Source of the DNA: Pyronema omphalodes
Taxonomy: Eukaryota; Ascomycota; Pezizomycetes; Pezizales; Pyronemataceae
DNA length: 64,000 nt
Reading direction: 5' to 3'
Assembly: GCA_024516155.1 (NCBI GenBank)
Contig: JAJJXM010000049.1
Span: 1-64,000, forward strand
How positions within the stretch are numbered: position 1 is the first letter of the stretch; every line of letters starts with the position of its first letter. The position numbers and the translations under genes are program-made. The notes under the pieces were generated by a model. That model was not told the origin of the DNA. It saw nothing but the letters and a program-made list of their open reading frames with translations, and made no database searches. Shown here piece after piece: positions 1 to 11,262 of this stretch.

Positions 1-640
1 CACTCAGCTATTTACAACTTTCGACCTCCCTCCGCCGCTTTGCTATTGACAACTATCGACCTCCCTCCGCCGCCTTGCTATTTACAACTATCGACCTCCC
101 TCCGCCGCTTTGCTATTCACAACTATCGACCTCCCGCCGCCGCTTTGCTATTTACAACTATCGACCTCCCTCCGCCGCTTTGCTATTCACAACTATCGAC
201 CTCCCGCCGCCGCTTTGCTATTTACAACTATCGACCTCCCGCCGCCGCTATTCCTCCACAACACTCAGCTATTTACAACTTTCGACCTCCCTCCGCCGCT
301 TTGCTATTTACAACTATCGACCTCCCTCCGCCGCCTTGCTATTTACAACTATCGACCTCCCTCCGCCGCTTTGCTATTCCTCCACAACACTCAGCTATTT
401 ACAACTATCGACCTCCCTCCGCCGCCTTGCTATTTACAACTATCGACCTCCCTCCGCCGCTTTGCTATTTACAACTATCGACCTCCCTCCTCTGCTATTC
501 CTCCACAACACTCAGCTATTTACAACTATCGACCTCCCTCCGCCGCCTTGCTATTTACAACTATCGACCCCCCGCCGCCGGTATTCCTCCACAATACTCA
601 GCTATCTACAACTATCGACCTCCCTTCGCCGCTTCGTCTC
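1..640. repeat. 35-bp minisatellite with higher-order structure
   Basis: About 16 cores of the form CGACCTCCCTCCGCCGC recur at 35-bp spacing, joined by CTATTTACAACTAT. Several copies are separated by a 20-bp spacer (TATTCCTCCACAACACTCAG), giving a second-order period. The unit length is not a multiple of three and contains no plus-strand stop, so all three plus frames stay open for 185-241 codons with the same peptide phrases in rotation. I read this as a satellite, not a gene. It begins at the window edge and may extend further left. Confidence 0.9.
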
Positions 641-786
641 CTCCTCCTCGCCCATCGGAAATTCTAATTGCTCTTTGTATACATTCTATTCAAGAATCTA
701 TACTTTACAGCTCATTTCGACCAACTTTTTATTCAACAATTTAATCAACATTTCCCACCCCTCCACTCCTCAACTCCATTCAGTTG

Positions 787-2195
787 CTATGGGTGTCTAA
801 CTGGCTTCAGTGTACCACGTCGAAATCCATCAACTACCTCCCGTAGCTCGGACTTATGGGTACTGATCAGTTTTGCCTCGATGTCCTCCTCCTCCCGGTG
901 TATCCACGTTGAGGGTATCTCCCAATGCAATTTCCGCAGTTTCATAGCTAGGTTGAGCCCACCAGGCTTTCGAGGAATAGCCGTGAGTTCAGGAATTTTC
1001 ATCCTAGTGGTTCCATCTGCCACCCATTAGATTACTACTAATATCAGTCAGAAATATTGAAGAACATACTGATTGCTTTGAGAATCAGTAAGGCAGCTTC
1101 CGATCTTAACGCATCCTTCACGCGGCCCTCTTTAGCAGCTACCTTTACTACCTCAATTGCCTTCTCAGCAATCTTGCCACCCTTGCACATCATCTCAAAC
1201 TCCCCTGCACTCCCTCCTTGCTTGCACATCAATGCATAATATTCATATCCCTTCCCCATTGATGTGAATAAAACTAGACCAAGATTCTCAGAGGGTACTG
1301 CCATGCAGATTGTATGGATTTGCTGACGCTCAAGCAGGACTAGCTGAGGATTTAACCATCAGTATAAACAGTGATATATAGTTAGATACTCCGGAATATA
1401 ACTTACCTGCTTTTTGAGATTCTTCAGACTTTGTTTCTGTATTTCCTTGTGTGACTTCAGACGCACCTCTGACTCCTCATGAATATCAGTATGCCCTGAA
1501 TCCAGTTCGCTACCATCAAGAGAAGTAGCTCCAGTAGATCCCTTTGCCAACCTTTCATACTTTTGACGCAGCTCTGGTTCTGTATCCCATCGCTGCTTCA
1601 TGTATTGTTGGTAGTCACCCTTGAGACCTGGACGGCTCTTATTGTATGCCACACCTGCATTCTGTTGGAGTAGCTCCTCTGGAGCATTATCTTTTTCATG
1701 ATGTAGAAAGAGGTTCCAGGCATTGGGCTTTCTGGTCTGAAGCCGAGGCAACTCACCAGGAATATAGAAGCCAGCAGCCAACAGAAGCTGATCAGCGCTA
1801 TATTCACCACATCTCTTAGAGATCCGCTGTGCTTGTGCTAGTATGATGTCCATGAGCTCTCTGACATACATATTGTCTGCCTCTGGCATACCCTGCTGAT
1901 TGACTGGATGTTGCATTGCAGTGATGTTCATGATGTTGAAGATGCTGCTGATATGGGGATCAATGGTGACACAGCAGTTGTTGGGTGACACAAGACTTGG
2001 TTGATCAGACTCCACAGATTTCTCGTTGGACGTCTGATTGCTTGGCGCCAGCAACGCCCCAGCAGAGCACAACCACTTGCTTACAACATTGGTGCTGTTT
2101 CCAGTCACCAATTTTTTTTTTTTTTTTTTTAACACATGGTCACGCGAATAAGTATATTTAACTGCTTTTAATTCATCGCAAAAGCGATGGAACAA
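787..2195 (-). CDS. HMG-box-like protein, probably repeat-associated
   Basis: Proposed as complement(787..1016, 1070..1343, 1407..2195). The introns have GTAAGT/CTCAG and GTATGT/GGCAG ends, and phases agree across both junctions, giving about 430 residues. The middle carries a basic, tryptophan-containing segment (KPNAWNLFLHHE, then YMKQRWDTEPELRQKYERLA) that resembles an HMG-box fold. The end is Lys/Arg rich (REVVDGFRRGTLKPVRHP). The start is uncertain. From the Met at 2195, the first roughly 50 residues are read from a diverged 197-bp repeat unit that includes a poly-T run (a lysine run in the protein), so the true start may be the Met at 1931 or an exon outside. A DNA-binding role is inferred from the HMG resemblance only. 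It may be a cargo gene of the neighbouring repeats rather than a host gene. Confidence 0.5.
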
Positions 2196-2816
2196 TTTTT
2201 TTTATTTTTAAAAGATGTTGTTTTTGATCCAAAAGATTTGGAGCGGGGCGACGCCCCAGCGGAGCAGCACCGCTCGCTTACGACATTGGTGCTGTTTCCA
2301 GTCACCATTTTTTTTTTTTTTTTTTTTCAAAACATGGTCACGCGAATAAGTATATTTAACAGCTTTTTATTCATCGCAAAAGCGATGGAATAATTTTTTT
2401 TATTTTTAAAAGATGTTGTTTTTGATCCAAAAGATTTGGAGCGGGGCGACGCCCCAGCGGAGCAGCACCGCTCGCTTACGACATTGGTGCTGTTTCCAGT
2501 CACCAATTTTTTTTTTTTTTTTTCAAAACATGGTCACGCGAATAAGTATATTTAACAGCTTTTTATTCATCGCAAAAGCGATGGAATAATTTTTTTTATT
2601 TTTAAAAGATGTTGTTTTTGATCCAAAAGATTTGGAGCGGGGCGACGCCCCAGCGGAGCAGCACCGCTCGCTTACGACATTGGTGCTGTTTCCAGTCACC
2701 AATTTTTTTTTTTTTTTTTTTCAAAACATGGTCACGCGAATAAGTATATTTAACAGCTTTTTATTCATCGCAAAAGCGATGGAACAATTTTTTTTATTCT
2801 TGAAAGTTCATGTTTG
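2040..2816. repeat. 197-bp tandem repeat, about four units
   Basis: The block GAGCGGGGCGACGCCCC starts at 2241, 2439 and 2635, giving periods of 198 and 196 bp. Each unit has a poly-T run of 15-21 bases, then CATGGTCACGCGAATAAG, a GCAAAAGCGATGGAA block and a GC-rich segment. A diverged first unit overlaps the 5' end of the HMG-box-like gene. Units 2-4 are nearly identical, pointing to recent amplification or gene conversion. Confidence 0.9.
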
Positions 2817-2854
2817 AGTAAAACATTTTTGAAGCCGGGCGGCTGCCCTGCGGG

Positions 2855-2911
2855 CCACCATCAAATTAGTTGGAGGCGGCGTGCGCCGCCTCCTAACTAA
2901 GTTGATGGTGG
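2855..2911. other. long near-perfect hairpin
   Basis: Two 26-27-bp arms (CCACCATCAA..GGAGGCGGC and its reverse complement) surround a 4-base GTGC loop, with one mismatch and one bulge. The hairpin lies directly after the 197-bp repeats. About 45 bp further on, at 2955-2972, there is a short head-to-head telomere-like motif, GGTTAGGGTAACCCTAA. The hairpin could be a transposon end structure or a terminator-like fold; no flanking duplication was seen. Confidence 0.7.
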
Positions 2912-2972
2912 AGTTCCACCCGTTAGGTGAGCAGGGGATAGCTGGGGAGAGCAGGGTTAGGGTAACCCTAAT

Positions 2973-3090
2973 CAGCAGTGTGGCGGTGTCGTTGCGTTGC
3001 AACAGATGAAACCTTAAAAATGAAAATTGCAAAATGCAAATTAAAAATGCAAAGTTTTTTTGTCCCTCCATGTACAGATGCGTTGCCGTA
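2973..3090 (+). repeat. solo right end of the GTTGCCGT-type TIR family
   Basis: It ends in TGTCCCTCCATGTACAGATG followed by CGTTGCCGT. The inner part is GTTGCAACAGATGAAA and an A-rich stretch. The same terminal block recurs at 4587, 5257, 20070, 21715, 27396 and 44029, and in reverse at 4892, 20522 and 25956. No matching left end was found for this copy, so it is a fragment. Confidence 0.7.
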
Positions 3091-3555
3091 AATAATCACC
3101 ACGAGATCAATTGGGGAAATTTCAATTTCGAATTTAATTTTTTTTATTTGCTTTTTTTTTAATTTATTTTTTCTACAAAAATTCGACCATGCGCACATCG
3201 TGGCCCTCCCCTCTGAAGCAAGAACACCACGCGTTACACCCGACCGGGCACTTCCAGCGCGCCCATAAATTTAGCCTGACGGGTACACTGCTTCCCCGTT
3301 ATGCCCCGTACTCTTGCTGGTCGGCCTCGCGGTTTGTTTTTCGAAGAGGGGCGGGCGACAAAGTGGTTGTCGACATGGAGATAAACGCGCAGGTCGGGAG
3401 ACGTGCGCACGGAGCCATTGGTGATGAGCACCTTCCGCCACAGCTAGGCCTTAGTCATTCATTTCTTTGCAGGGGTGTCGAGCATTATAGACCGGTCGGG
3501 CATTTAGAAACACAATGCGCCAGAGACGGGCATTGTAGACCTTTGCTCGATTAAG
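3091..3555. other. intergenic, GC-rich unique segment
   Basis: A T-rich stretch (3130-3175) is followed by about 350 bp of noticeably GC-richer sequence. An ORF of 121 codons starts at 3189, but it has no recognisable domain, and the opposite strand is also open. Nothing here supports a gene. It replaces the part that is present in the inverted copy at 27.07-27.40 kb. Confidence 0.5.
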
Positions 3556-4885
3556 AATGCTCCTTCTCCCCCCAATAAGGTGTTTTACCGCGATAGCTAT
3601 TGCTACGTATCAGAAAGGTTTTAGCATCTGTGATGGCTGGTGTTTCCCAAACGTTATACGCTGAAAAATGCTGTATTTTCGCAAAACATTTGACATCTTT
3701 ATTCTGTTGCCGTCAGAAACATTTCGCAATGGGAGGCGTTTTCAAAAGTGTTTTCGAATCTAGACGTTTAGACCAGAGCCGATTTGTTTCTTCCTGCGTC
3801 AAATTTCGCCAGGTAGACACTGAGGATTCGTTTATATGTTTTGCAGCAGGTGAAAAAAGTTTTTGCAGTATGTATCGTATTAAATTCAAAAATGGAGTAT
3901 TGGACATAGCAGTATAGACCACCTGAACATCGCAAAGTGTTGTAGCGTTCTGAACGTTTCACGATGTTTAGATGTTGCAATGTGATTTAAGCGTTCAAAG
4001 AGTTTGCACGAAAAAAAGGCTTTTTGTATGACGCTCTTACAGCGTGGACAAATGCCCATATAGCGCTAAATACTATTCTCGCGTGCCAAAATATCTTTTA
4101 AAAAAACCCCCTTCCCGCAACCGAAGCTACCATAGACAGCCAAACTCTTGCTTGGTGGAGCGTGCACCTGCAGTGGGGTGTAACAGTTTTACTGAAGTGC
4201 AGCATAAAGGGATCATCTACTACAGTGCCGGAAACGTCGAGACTGCGGCCCATGACGTCTGGTAAAGTTGAACCAAATCGCCTGCTGCAAACTACCTCAC
4301 CCGAAACGCACAGTGCTGCTGTCACCTGCCATCCTGAATTCTGAGCCGCGGTACACGGCGGGTAGCATCGCGGCTGTCTCAGTAGCCTTCATACAACTGA
4401 CGTATACGCGCTTGCGATTTCGCGATGCGCGTCTGTCAGTGTTTTAGTCAGCGGTTTGGCTGCTTCGTTGTGGCGACGATTTATTTTGTTAGGTGGGGAC
4501 TTTTCCTTTGTTGTCTTGTTGCGTTGCTGAAAAGTAAAGTAAAAGTGCAAAATTCTTTTGTCCCTCCATATACAGATGCGTTGCCGTGATGATCCTATAA
4601 TTCTATGATCCTATAATTCTATCATCCTATAATTCTGTAATATTACATAATGCTTCTGTGAAACGGGAATTCGTGAGAAAGGTGGAGGTGGAAGAGTGTA
4701 TTCATTGAGAACGATGGTGATCTCGCTCTACGCATCTACAGAGGGGGATATACCCAATGTGGAAACTCCACCTCCACGTGCCAGTCACGTAAGCCCTAAG
4801 TGCGGCCAAGACACCTGAACTCTAGGCGACCTTCAACAGCTTTATAGAATTCTACGGTACTCTTGGTCCTCTTCTTTTCAATGTC
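3556..4885 (+). repeat. dispersed repeat, copy A (inverted relative to copy B)
   Basis: It matches the reverse complement of 25640-27050 over nearly its full length, including short frames that begin MSNTPFLNLIRYILQK on the opposite strand. It contains a TIR-family right end at 4587 and then a 16-bp tandem motif (ATCCTATAATTCTATG, about three copies). A short inverted-repeat block follows (GGTGGAGGTGGA at 4681, TCCACCTCCACGTG ending at 4780). No intact transposase is visible. The shared frames differ mostly at amino-acid-changing sites, so I do not call a gene. Confidence 0.75.
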
Positions 4886-4891
4886 TTCAGT

Positions 4892-5257
4892 TACGGCAAT
4901 GCATCTGTTTATACGATGGACAGAAAAACATTTCACTTTCACGTTCGATCTGTTGCAACGCAACACCGCAACACCCGACCGAAAACCCACCCACCCACCC
5001 ACCCAAATGAACTGTTGCCACAACGACGCAGCCGCACCGCTGACTAACACAGCGCATGCGCTCCACATGATTGCACGCGCACATCTAACAGAGTGTTTAT
5101 GTGCACCGCAAAAATACAGCGGTTATGTAGAATAAACACGGCGGTAGTGGTTTGTATGTATTGAAGTTTATTTGAACTAATTGCTGCATCGTATTCTTGA
5201 AATTTTGAGGATAATAATTATATGCGTGGTATGTCCCTCCAACACAGATGCGTTGCC
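4892..5257. mobile_element. MITE of the GTTGCCGT TIR family
   Basis: The left end TACGGCAATGCATCTG (4892) and right end TCCCTCCAACACAGATG with CGTTGCC (5257) face each other, enclosing about 365 bp without coding potential. The interior has an ACCC/CCAC tandem run near 4985. The termini match the larger elements at 20.5 and 26.0 kb, so this is probably a non-autonomous deletion derivative. No clear target-site duplication remains. Confidence 0.6.
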
Positions 5258-5399
5258 CACATAAGTTGTATATAGAAAGCGACACATCTAGTTCATCTCC
5301 ACTCACTCTTAATTGGCCGCGAAGCGTGGTTGTGTTGTGGTGAGCTCCAAAGTCGTGGTCGAGGGCGGTCGTTGCGGCGCCGAAAAGTGACGGTCACTT

Positions 5400-5640
5400 T
5401 TGTCCAGAACCTCGTACATATGCGTATATCTTTGTTATTTGACTTTCAACTTTTGTTTTTGATTTCTGTTCCAACTAGGCGGTTAGGTTCACGTTAACGT
5501 ATCCACGATCGATGGTATGTATGCCATAATGGTAAATGTAGATGTAGATGTAGATGTAGATGTAGTTGTGGAGACGACTGGGCTTAAGTATTTGCCCGGA
5601 CCCTATGGTGTCGTGAGAAGATAGGAAATCTTGTTTAAGC
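5400..5640. repeat. 240-bp dispersed repeat with short GTAGAT array
   Basis: It matches 20085-20400 on the same strand (shared blocks TTTGACTTTCAACTTTTG, TTTGCCCGGACCCTATGG and CATTACGATTACAATTAC). An internal GTAGAT microsatellite near 5540-5565 has about 4 units here and about 17-20 in the other copy. Confidence 0.8.
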
Positions 5641-7005
5641 ATCATGCATTACGATTACAATTACTGAAAAACTACGTTGGTGAGCTGTTGCTGCGGGGTT
5701 ATTGCTGTTCCGTAAAGGAATCCGGCGCGGTGATGAGACGTCCATCAAGACAGGATTGTGAGTGGGTGACGAGAAGGAAGAAGGATGGAAGTGGAGCACA
5801 GCGTGTTTGAGAGCTCGAGAGCAGCCACCGCGGGGTCGTAAAAAAGAGGGGATGTGCTGTTTCTTGGGAGCGTGCACTGTTTCCACTGACACCAAGTTAC
5901 ACTCGACACACCTCACAGCCGCCCTTGCTGGTGGTTGAATATCGTCGTCCCGGCAACAACAGCTGCAGCTTCAACACTTGTCTGTTACCGGTCTAGCAAA
6001 CTTTCAGGACGACGGCGAGCTGATGGCATTGTAATCCATGCGCCGATCGAAACTGAGCGGGAGTTGAAGCGACGGGTGAGGCGATGATTGAAGTGTTGGC
6101 GAAGCGAGGTTAAAGGGTCAGGAGAAAAGACGATTTACCGAGCTGATTGACGTAGATCTCAAAGGCTCAGGAGAAAGGATATTTTACCGAGCTGATTGGC
6201 ACAGATCTGACATGCGAACTGCAGAGATTATAACTCATCAAGATACATTCAACCCACATAACGTGACATCTACCTATGTACATACCGGCGGGTGCTCTAG
6301 ATACACGTTACATCAGAAAAATATCAACTCCGGATCGTTGTCGGCCCAAGCGGAGGCTTAGCTATCTAGACTTATTTTCTCAATCCGGGGAGGAGCCTAG
6401 ATTAGACGAATGAAAATCCCATGATGTCACAATCAACCATTCTTGGGAGGTGGCTTAGGCGTAAGGCTACATCATCAACTGCAAGAAATGTAAGGCTTCG
6501 GAAATTTCCTATTTGTATGTAGATGGTATCGGGTCGAAAGCGAGAAATTGAGCGGCACGTGCGCGTTTCGTCGAGTTTGAAACTCGCTTGCAGGAGTATT
6601 GAGTTTGCTACTTGACTACAGTACAGAAAGGGGTACTTTTGTGTTTTTGATAATCGACGGATTTCATCAAATACGCGTCGACGGCAATGAAAACACGCAT
6701 ATGTATAGCGTACATAGTACACACATGGATGGTCTTTCCCCTTACTCTACTCTACGCCTTATTGTCAATCTTTAAATTGCCTTATCTTTTTTTCGTGTCA
6801 CAGATTGTTTCAATATATGTATCTTGACTGCCGGATAATATTCGCCAAAGGATTGGCTGCGCGTCTCGCTCATGCAACCTTAAAAGTTTGGCAGGTTTCG
6901 CACGGCACGGGATAAGCGCACGTCGCGAGCGACGAGCCAATTCATTAGTAAGCGCGTGTATATTGGACCGGACTGGCGATCGAAAACGATCATCTAAACA
7001 TCTAC
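5641..7005. other. intergenic, no gene recognised
   Basis: ORFs of 93 and 106 codons on the minus strand have no recognisable features. A small tandem duplication of about 57 bp lies at 6117-6215, with the block GGAGAAA..ACCGAGCTGATTG occurring twice. Nothing else could be identified. Confidence 0.5.
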
Positions 7006-7729
7006 ATCGACTCGGTTTCTAAGGGTACGCCGGGCCCGAGGGGTGTACCCTTTAACCCTTATATGATGTATATTCTTAAAGACCGAGAAGCTTGGCACGA
7101 GTGATTGGTCGAGATGCACAGAGCTGGGTTTGATTTGATTTGATTTGATTTTCTTGAACGTTCCCAACCTTAACGTTATGACGTATGCTACAGTCTAAAT
7201 ACATTTCGAGGCTACAGCTGTTACCCTAGAGTCTCGCTGGGATCTGCCCCAGAGTGTACTTCATTTCTTGGGCCTGTTGCCACCCCTCTTCTTTCTGCTG
7301 GTTTTCATTCTCGTCGTTACATTGTGGAGCCCTGTTTGCTCTTTTCCCACCCGGCACTCTCAACTCGACACTCTCACCCCGTTATTCGTACCCTGCCTCT
7401 GCTCTCATCTGCTCTCCTTAACTGTCCTCTTCTCTCCTCACCTCTCTAGTTCAATCCCCTCTGCTCCTCTCCTCTCTTCTCTTCTCTCTGGCACAGAGCT
7501 GGGGTAGTGCGGAGGTAAGTGGAGTCCTAGCGCCACACAAACTGCACCGTAGCCACATCACCAGCCACCCCATTGTATAAGGGTGCCATACAAATTTTCG
7601 GCATTTTCTTAAGGATATTCTAGGACACTGTAATACCCTTAATTCCCATACCAAAACCGTCGGGACCGCGGCCGGTACCCTTCTACAGTGGGTATTCTCA
7701 TAGATAGTACCCTTACAAACCGAGTCGAT
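7006..7729. mobile_element. candidate 724-bp TIR element
   Basis: The left end ATCGACTCGGTTTCTAAG, followed by GGTAC, is matched by the reverse complement of the right end, ATCGACTCGGTTTGTAAG followed by GGTAC. That gives inverted repeats of about 23 bp with one mismatch. Further GGGTAC/GTACCC blocks occur inside both ends (7024-7050 and 7670-7712). There is no transposase; a pyrimidine-rich tract fills the middle (7290-7490). The target-site duplication is unclear, so the exact ends are provisional. Confidence 0.5.
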
Positions 7730-7929
7730 TGTACCTTAATCCTCCGCATCACCTCTATCTTTTCCCTGTCAGTAGTTGCTATAAGCTTCTTTGATTTTGT
7801 CTATGTTCTACTACTGAAAGTTCAGATGGTGTTACTTTCCTGTGGTAAGCCGCCTAGGGCTTTGATGTCTCAGTCACAATCAGGGTTCGGGTCACTCACC
7901 CGTGGATGCAGTTAGGGTTGATGTGATTT

Positions 7930-8035
7930 GACCATGGAGATGGAGGTCCCACATTTGGCGTATCTCTTTCCGTGGAATACGTAGACTTAAATCGGCACCG
8001 CTATCAATAAACAGTGACCTCCACCTCCACCTAAT
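7930..8035 (-). repeat. short palindromic-ended repeat (GGTGGAGGTGGA family)
   Basis: Ends read CCATGGAGATGGAGGTCCC and GACCTCCACCTCCACC. The interior is related to 4681-4780 and to 25755-25865 (shared pattern of a CTACGNATNC..GAGATA..CCAAATGTGG core). It is about 100 bp, non-coding and MITE-like. Confidence 0.5.
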
Positions 8036-8758
8036 CTTTCCCTCTCTCGTTACACACTTCCAATTACTGCTGCGAATGCATGGCCAGCTTTGCTCGCTTG
8101 AACGCATTCATTAATCTATGATCATGGTGTTAGACGCCGGAATTTCCCTCACATGATCACCCTTGAAGATTCCCCCTCTGATTGAACTTCCGTTTTCGTA
8201 AGTGTAAGTTATCGATCATGACAATTGTCTTTGTTTGCTTTCTGTGGATCCTGAATGTAAATAGTGCGATCCCGAGTTCACAAGCCATGAAAATACGGTA
8301 TTTCATATCAGACAAATTGACACTCTATAAGGCAAAACTGTTGCTGATGGGTCATCACTCTAACACTCCCAACATCTTCCCTATACCAATGAATTCCATC
8401 ACATTTCATCCAGAACCAAGCCTAAGGATGGTGAGTCATAACCAGTCACAATCACCTCAAAAATTCCACTGCTCCGTCCTCTGTGCCCAATAACACCTGC
8501 CACTGCCCAAAACCCACTCCACCATCTCTCATCACCTTCTGCATCCGTACAGTAACCGTACCCACGAGTGATTCTGCATGGAAAACCACGCGCCAATCCC
8601 AGCAACCTTGATGAATGTCTTGGCAAATATGACGTAACTCCACAACTCACCGCATCATAGGACTTGACGGTTTGATTATCACGCTCCCTGTTCTCCACGG
8701 TCTTTCTTTACGATCTCAACACACCGGAATACAGAACAACAAATCATTACCAGATACC

Positions 8759-9524
8759 ATGTTTCGCTTTGTATGTTCCTCTTCACCTGATTTCTCTGTT
8801 TGAAGCAAAAATCCCCCCAGCAGCCCCTAGTTCAGCGCAGCACAGCTCCTCCCCTCTCCTGCGCGATGAAGCTCAACCAACCCACCACTAACATCCACCT
8901 CAGCATAAAACCCTCGATGTCCTAACCCTATTCCACTCCGCCACCTCTCCAGCCTCAGTATCAATTCTCAACACGCTAAAAACCGCGTCAGCACACGCGA
9001 CCTCTTCCTCACTCACAGGGAAAAACCCAACTGCTTCCTTTGAGTTAGATGTGATTGAAGCTCCCAATGGGCCTACGCCTGATCAGTTGAAGTCGATTGT
9101 GGAGTTTGTGGGGAAGAATAGAGTCGGGGATCTTGTTAGGGGTGCGGGATCGGTCGAAAGTGCTGTGGCGATTTTGAAGAGGGGGAGTGAGGCGTTTGTG
9201 AGGCCTACTCTCGTGGATTGGAGTAATGGGAGAGCCGGTAGGTGGTTTCCTGGAGTGGGTGGGTGGAGGGGGAGGGGGGGGGGGGGGGGGGGCACACAAA
9301 GTTGCGGTTTGATGAGCGAAAAGATCAGGCCAGAAAAACGACACGCCAGAGAAACTATATTCTTCTCTCTGATGGCTCGATCTATATCGCCAAAACAAAA
9401 CCGCAACTTTACATAAGAGAATAAGGTATCCAGGAATTCTATTGAGCAGCGCTAACGTATCATAGTTATTAACCCGACTGAGAGCGAAGTCAAGAAATTG
9501 GTCGAAACTTTACCAAGAGATTGA
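8759..9524 (+). CDS. FMP46: Fmp46-like mitochondrial redox-fold protein (DUF1687)
   Basis: Proposed join(8759..8770, 8904..9237, 9466..9524), 134 residues. The first exon codes only MFRF; the next two join in phase to give HKTLDVLTLFHSATSPAS near the start, then FELDVIEAP and GPTPDQLKSIVEFVGKNRVG, then SEAFVRPTLVDWSNGRA, ending SEVKKLVETLPRD. This order matches the small fungal Fmp46/DUF1687 family, which has a thioredoxin-like fold and is assigned to mitochondria. The product contains no cysteine at all, so a classical thiol redox reaction looks unlikely for this copy. The second intron (228 bp) contains a poly-G run of about 20 bases at 9270-9291. The splice sites (GTATGT/CTCAG and GTAGGT/CATAG with a GCTAACG branch site) are good. 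Confidence 0.82.
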
Positions 9525-10639
9525 GTAAATAGATTGGATATGGGGAGGCCGCGGGGAAGGGTTGTTTATGGGGGGGGAGGGGGCTATGGAGGGGGGTGTT
9601 TATGTTGATATCTTTATATCTTTTGGGAGGCTGGAATTTGGAATTGTATAATAGGAATAGGATATATATGTAGCCGTAGTAGTTGCATAATCGCATTTCA
9701 ATTTGTTTGATACTCATTCACCCACAACCACACCCACACCTACTACGGGCCGTAACCTGCATCATATCGCTTTTATCTACCGAATATCTTTTGAAACGGC
9801 ATTGAATCAAAATACTGTCTCCCGAATTACGTTAAATCCAAATCTATCCGTATTATTACCACACATTCGGTGTTGTAAGAGAGTAGTTCATGATTTCAGT
9901 CAAACTTCTAATCCATTCTCTAACATCAAAAAAATCGAGCAATTGCGAATTTCACTTTTGATTGTCAATAGAAATATTTATTCTCGTTCACTGTGTGTTA
10001 TGCTATTTCCAATCGCTACGTAAGATTTCGGTGCTATAAGAGTACACTCCACCGGTCCCACCGTACTCGCATAGGTTTGACTGTACTCCGTGAATGCGAG
10101 TCCCGCGCTGTTCCCATGGGCTCACCTGTATATACAGAGAGCTCACTATATTTTGCAATCAGATACGCAGTGCAACTCCAGTTCACATCTACGAGCCAGC
10201 CTAGCTGTCCAACATCATACCCAGCATCCACAGCTCGCCACTCGCACATCTCTACGCACCTTTTAAATCCCATACTTCCTGATTCCACTGCGACTAGGCA
10301 GCTTCGTTTCTCGTTCGACCTCTGACCCAGAATCTTCAGCCTACTATTCGGATATTTTCTGGTACCTTTACCGTACCGCGCTCTCCAGTTCCACTATTGC
10401 AGGATGGTATTGCTAAATCCCGCTCACCATATATACATACCTCCGCTCATCTGTTCTGAGGAATTCTTCCGTCGCTCCGAATCAAGCCAACGTGAAAGGC
10501 AATACAATATGGTATACTAACCTACGCACAGCCCCCCCTCCTCCACAGTGATACCTTTTCCTTTGCCCTCCGGTAGATTGGGAATGATGGAAAAAGTTTG
10601 TAAGGCAAGAGAAGATTATGGTTACGTAGGGGGTTGCTG
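9525..10639. other. intergenic, no gene recognised
   Basis: Several short ORFs (up to 110 codons) run in both directions with no domain or signal that I recognise. There are G-rich runs near 9570-9595. Nothing else was identified. Confidence 0.5.
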
Positions 10640-11262
10640 GAGCTTGTATTGTTATTATTTATTGAATCATACGCTGACCGAGGCCTAAAAGGCCCATGCA
10701 GGAAAAAACAACAAAACAGCCAATACCCGTCCTCGTGAAATTAACCACCTTATGAGGCCCGCCGATCTCCTTTATCCCAGATATCCACCTGATTACGATA
10801 TGAAAAAACAAAGAACAGAAAAAAAAGACAACAAAATCAACAAAATCAACACCGAGAAAAAGAAAAAGAAAAACAAAAGAGTGACATAGATCACCGCGAA
10901 ACAAACACCTCCGTTTGAATGTAAATCCTGAGTGGTACCTTTATGGCATCCTACTCCACTCTCTTTCCCACACCTGTCCGTTGAAGAAAATCCAATACAT
11001 GTTCTGTCAACCGTTCATCTTGGAACAACGCCACCACATTCATCCTTGTCCCTCGACCCATTTTCTTCCCCTTCACCTTCTCAACCTTCTTCTTCAGCAC
11101 CAAGAGATCTCGCTTCAGTGCCTTACATTCGCCAAACAGGTGTTCCCGGGTTTGTCTTTTTCCGGAGTTGCAAAACCAGCAACTATCCGAGTCTTTCTTC
11201 TTGATTCGTACAAGATGTGTCCCAATCAGAGCATGGCCGGACGCTAATTGGAGGAAAACAGC
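10640..11262 (-). mobile_element. Tad-type LINE 3' end (truncated)
   Basis: Read on the minus strand, one open frame from about 11262 to 10936 gives LASGHALIGTHLVRIKKK, then CWFCNSGKRQTREHLFGEC, then FQDERLTEHVLDFLQRTG and a stop. The Cys-X2-Cys...His-X4-Cys cluster after an RNase-H-like segment is the hallmark C-terminus of ORF2 in fungal Tad1-clade LINEs. About 290 bp of 3' UTR follows, containing GACCGAGGCCTAAAAGGCC (plus strand) and ending in an AATAATAAC-like tail near 10650. An in-frame stop just upstream (CCA TAG) and the absence of the reverse transcriptase show 5' truncation. Confidence 0.75.

Noticed and set aside
1..640. CRISPR-like array
   Set aside because: The units are directly tandem without unique spacers, and the surroundings are eukaryotic with spliced genes.
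3713..3922. 69-codon frame shared with 26620-26829 (MSNTPFLNLIRYILQK)
   Set aside because: The two copies differ mainly at amino-acid-changing positions and no domain is seen, so there is no sign of coding constraint.
8399..8698. 99-codon minus frame upstream of the FMP46-like gene
   Set aside because: No recognisable domain, and a second minus frame overlaps it; not enough to call a gene.
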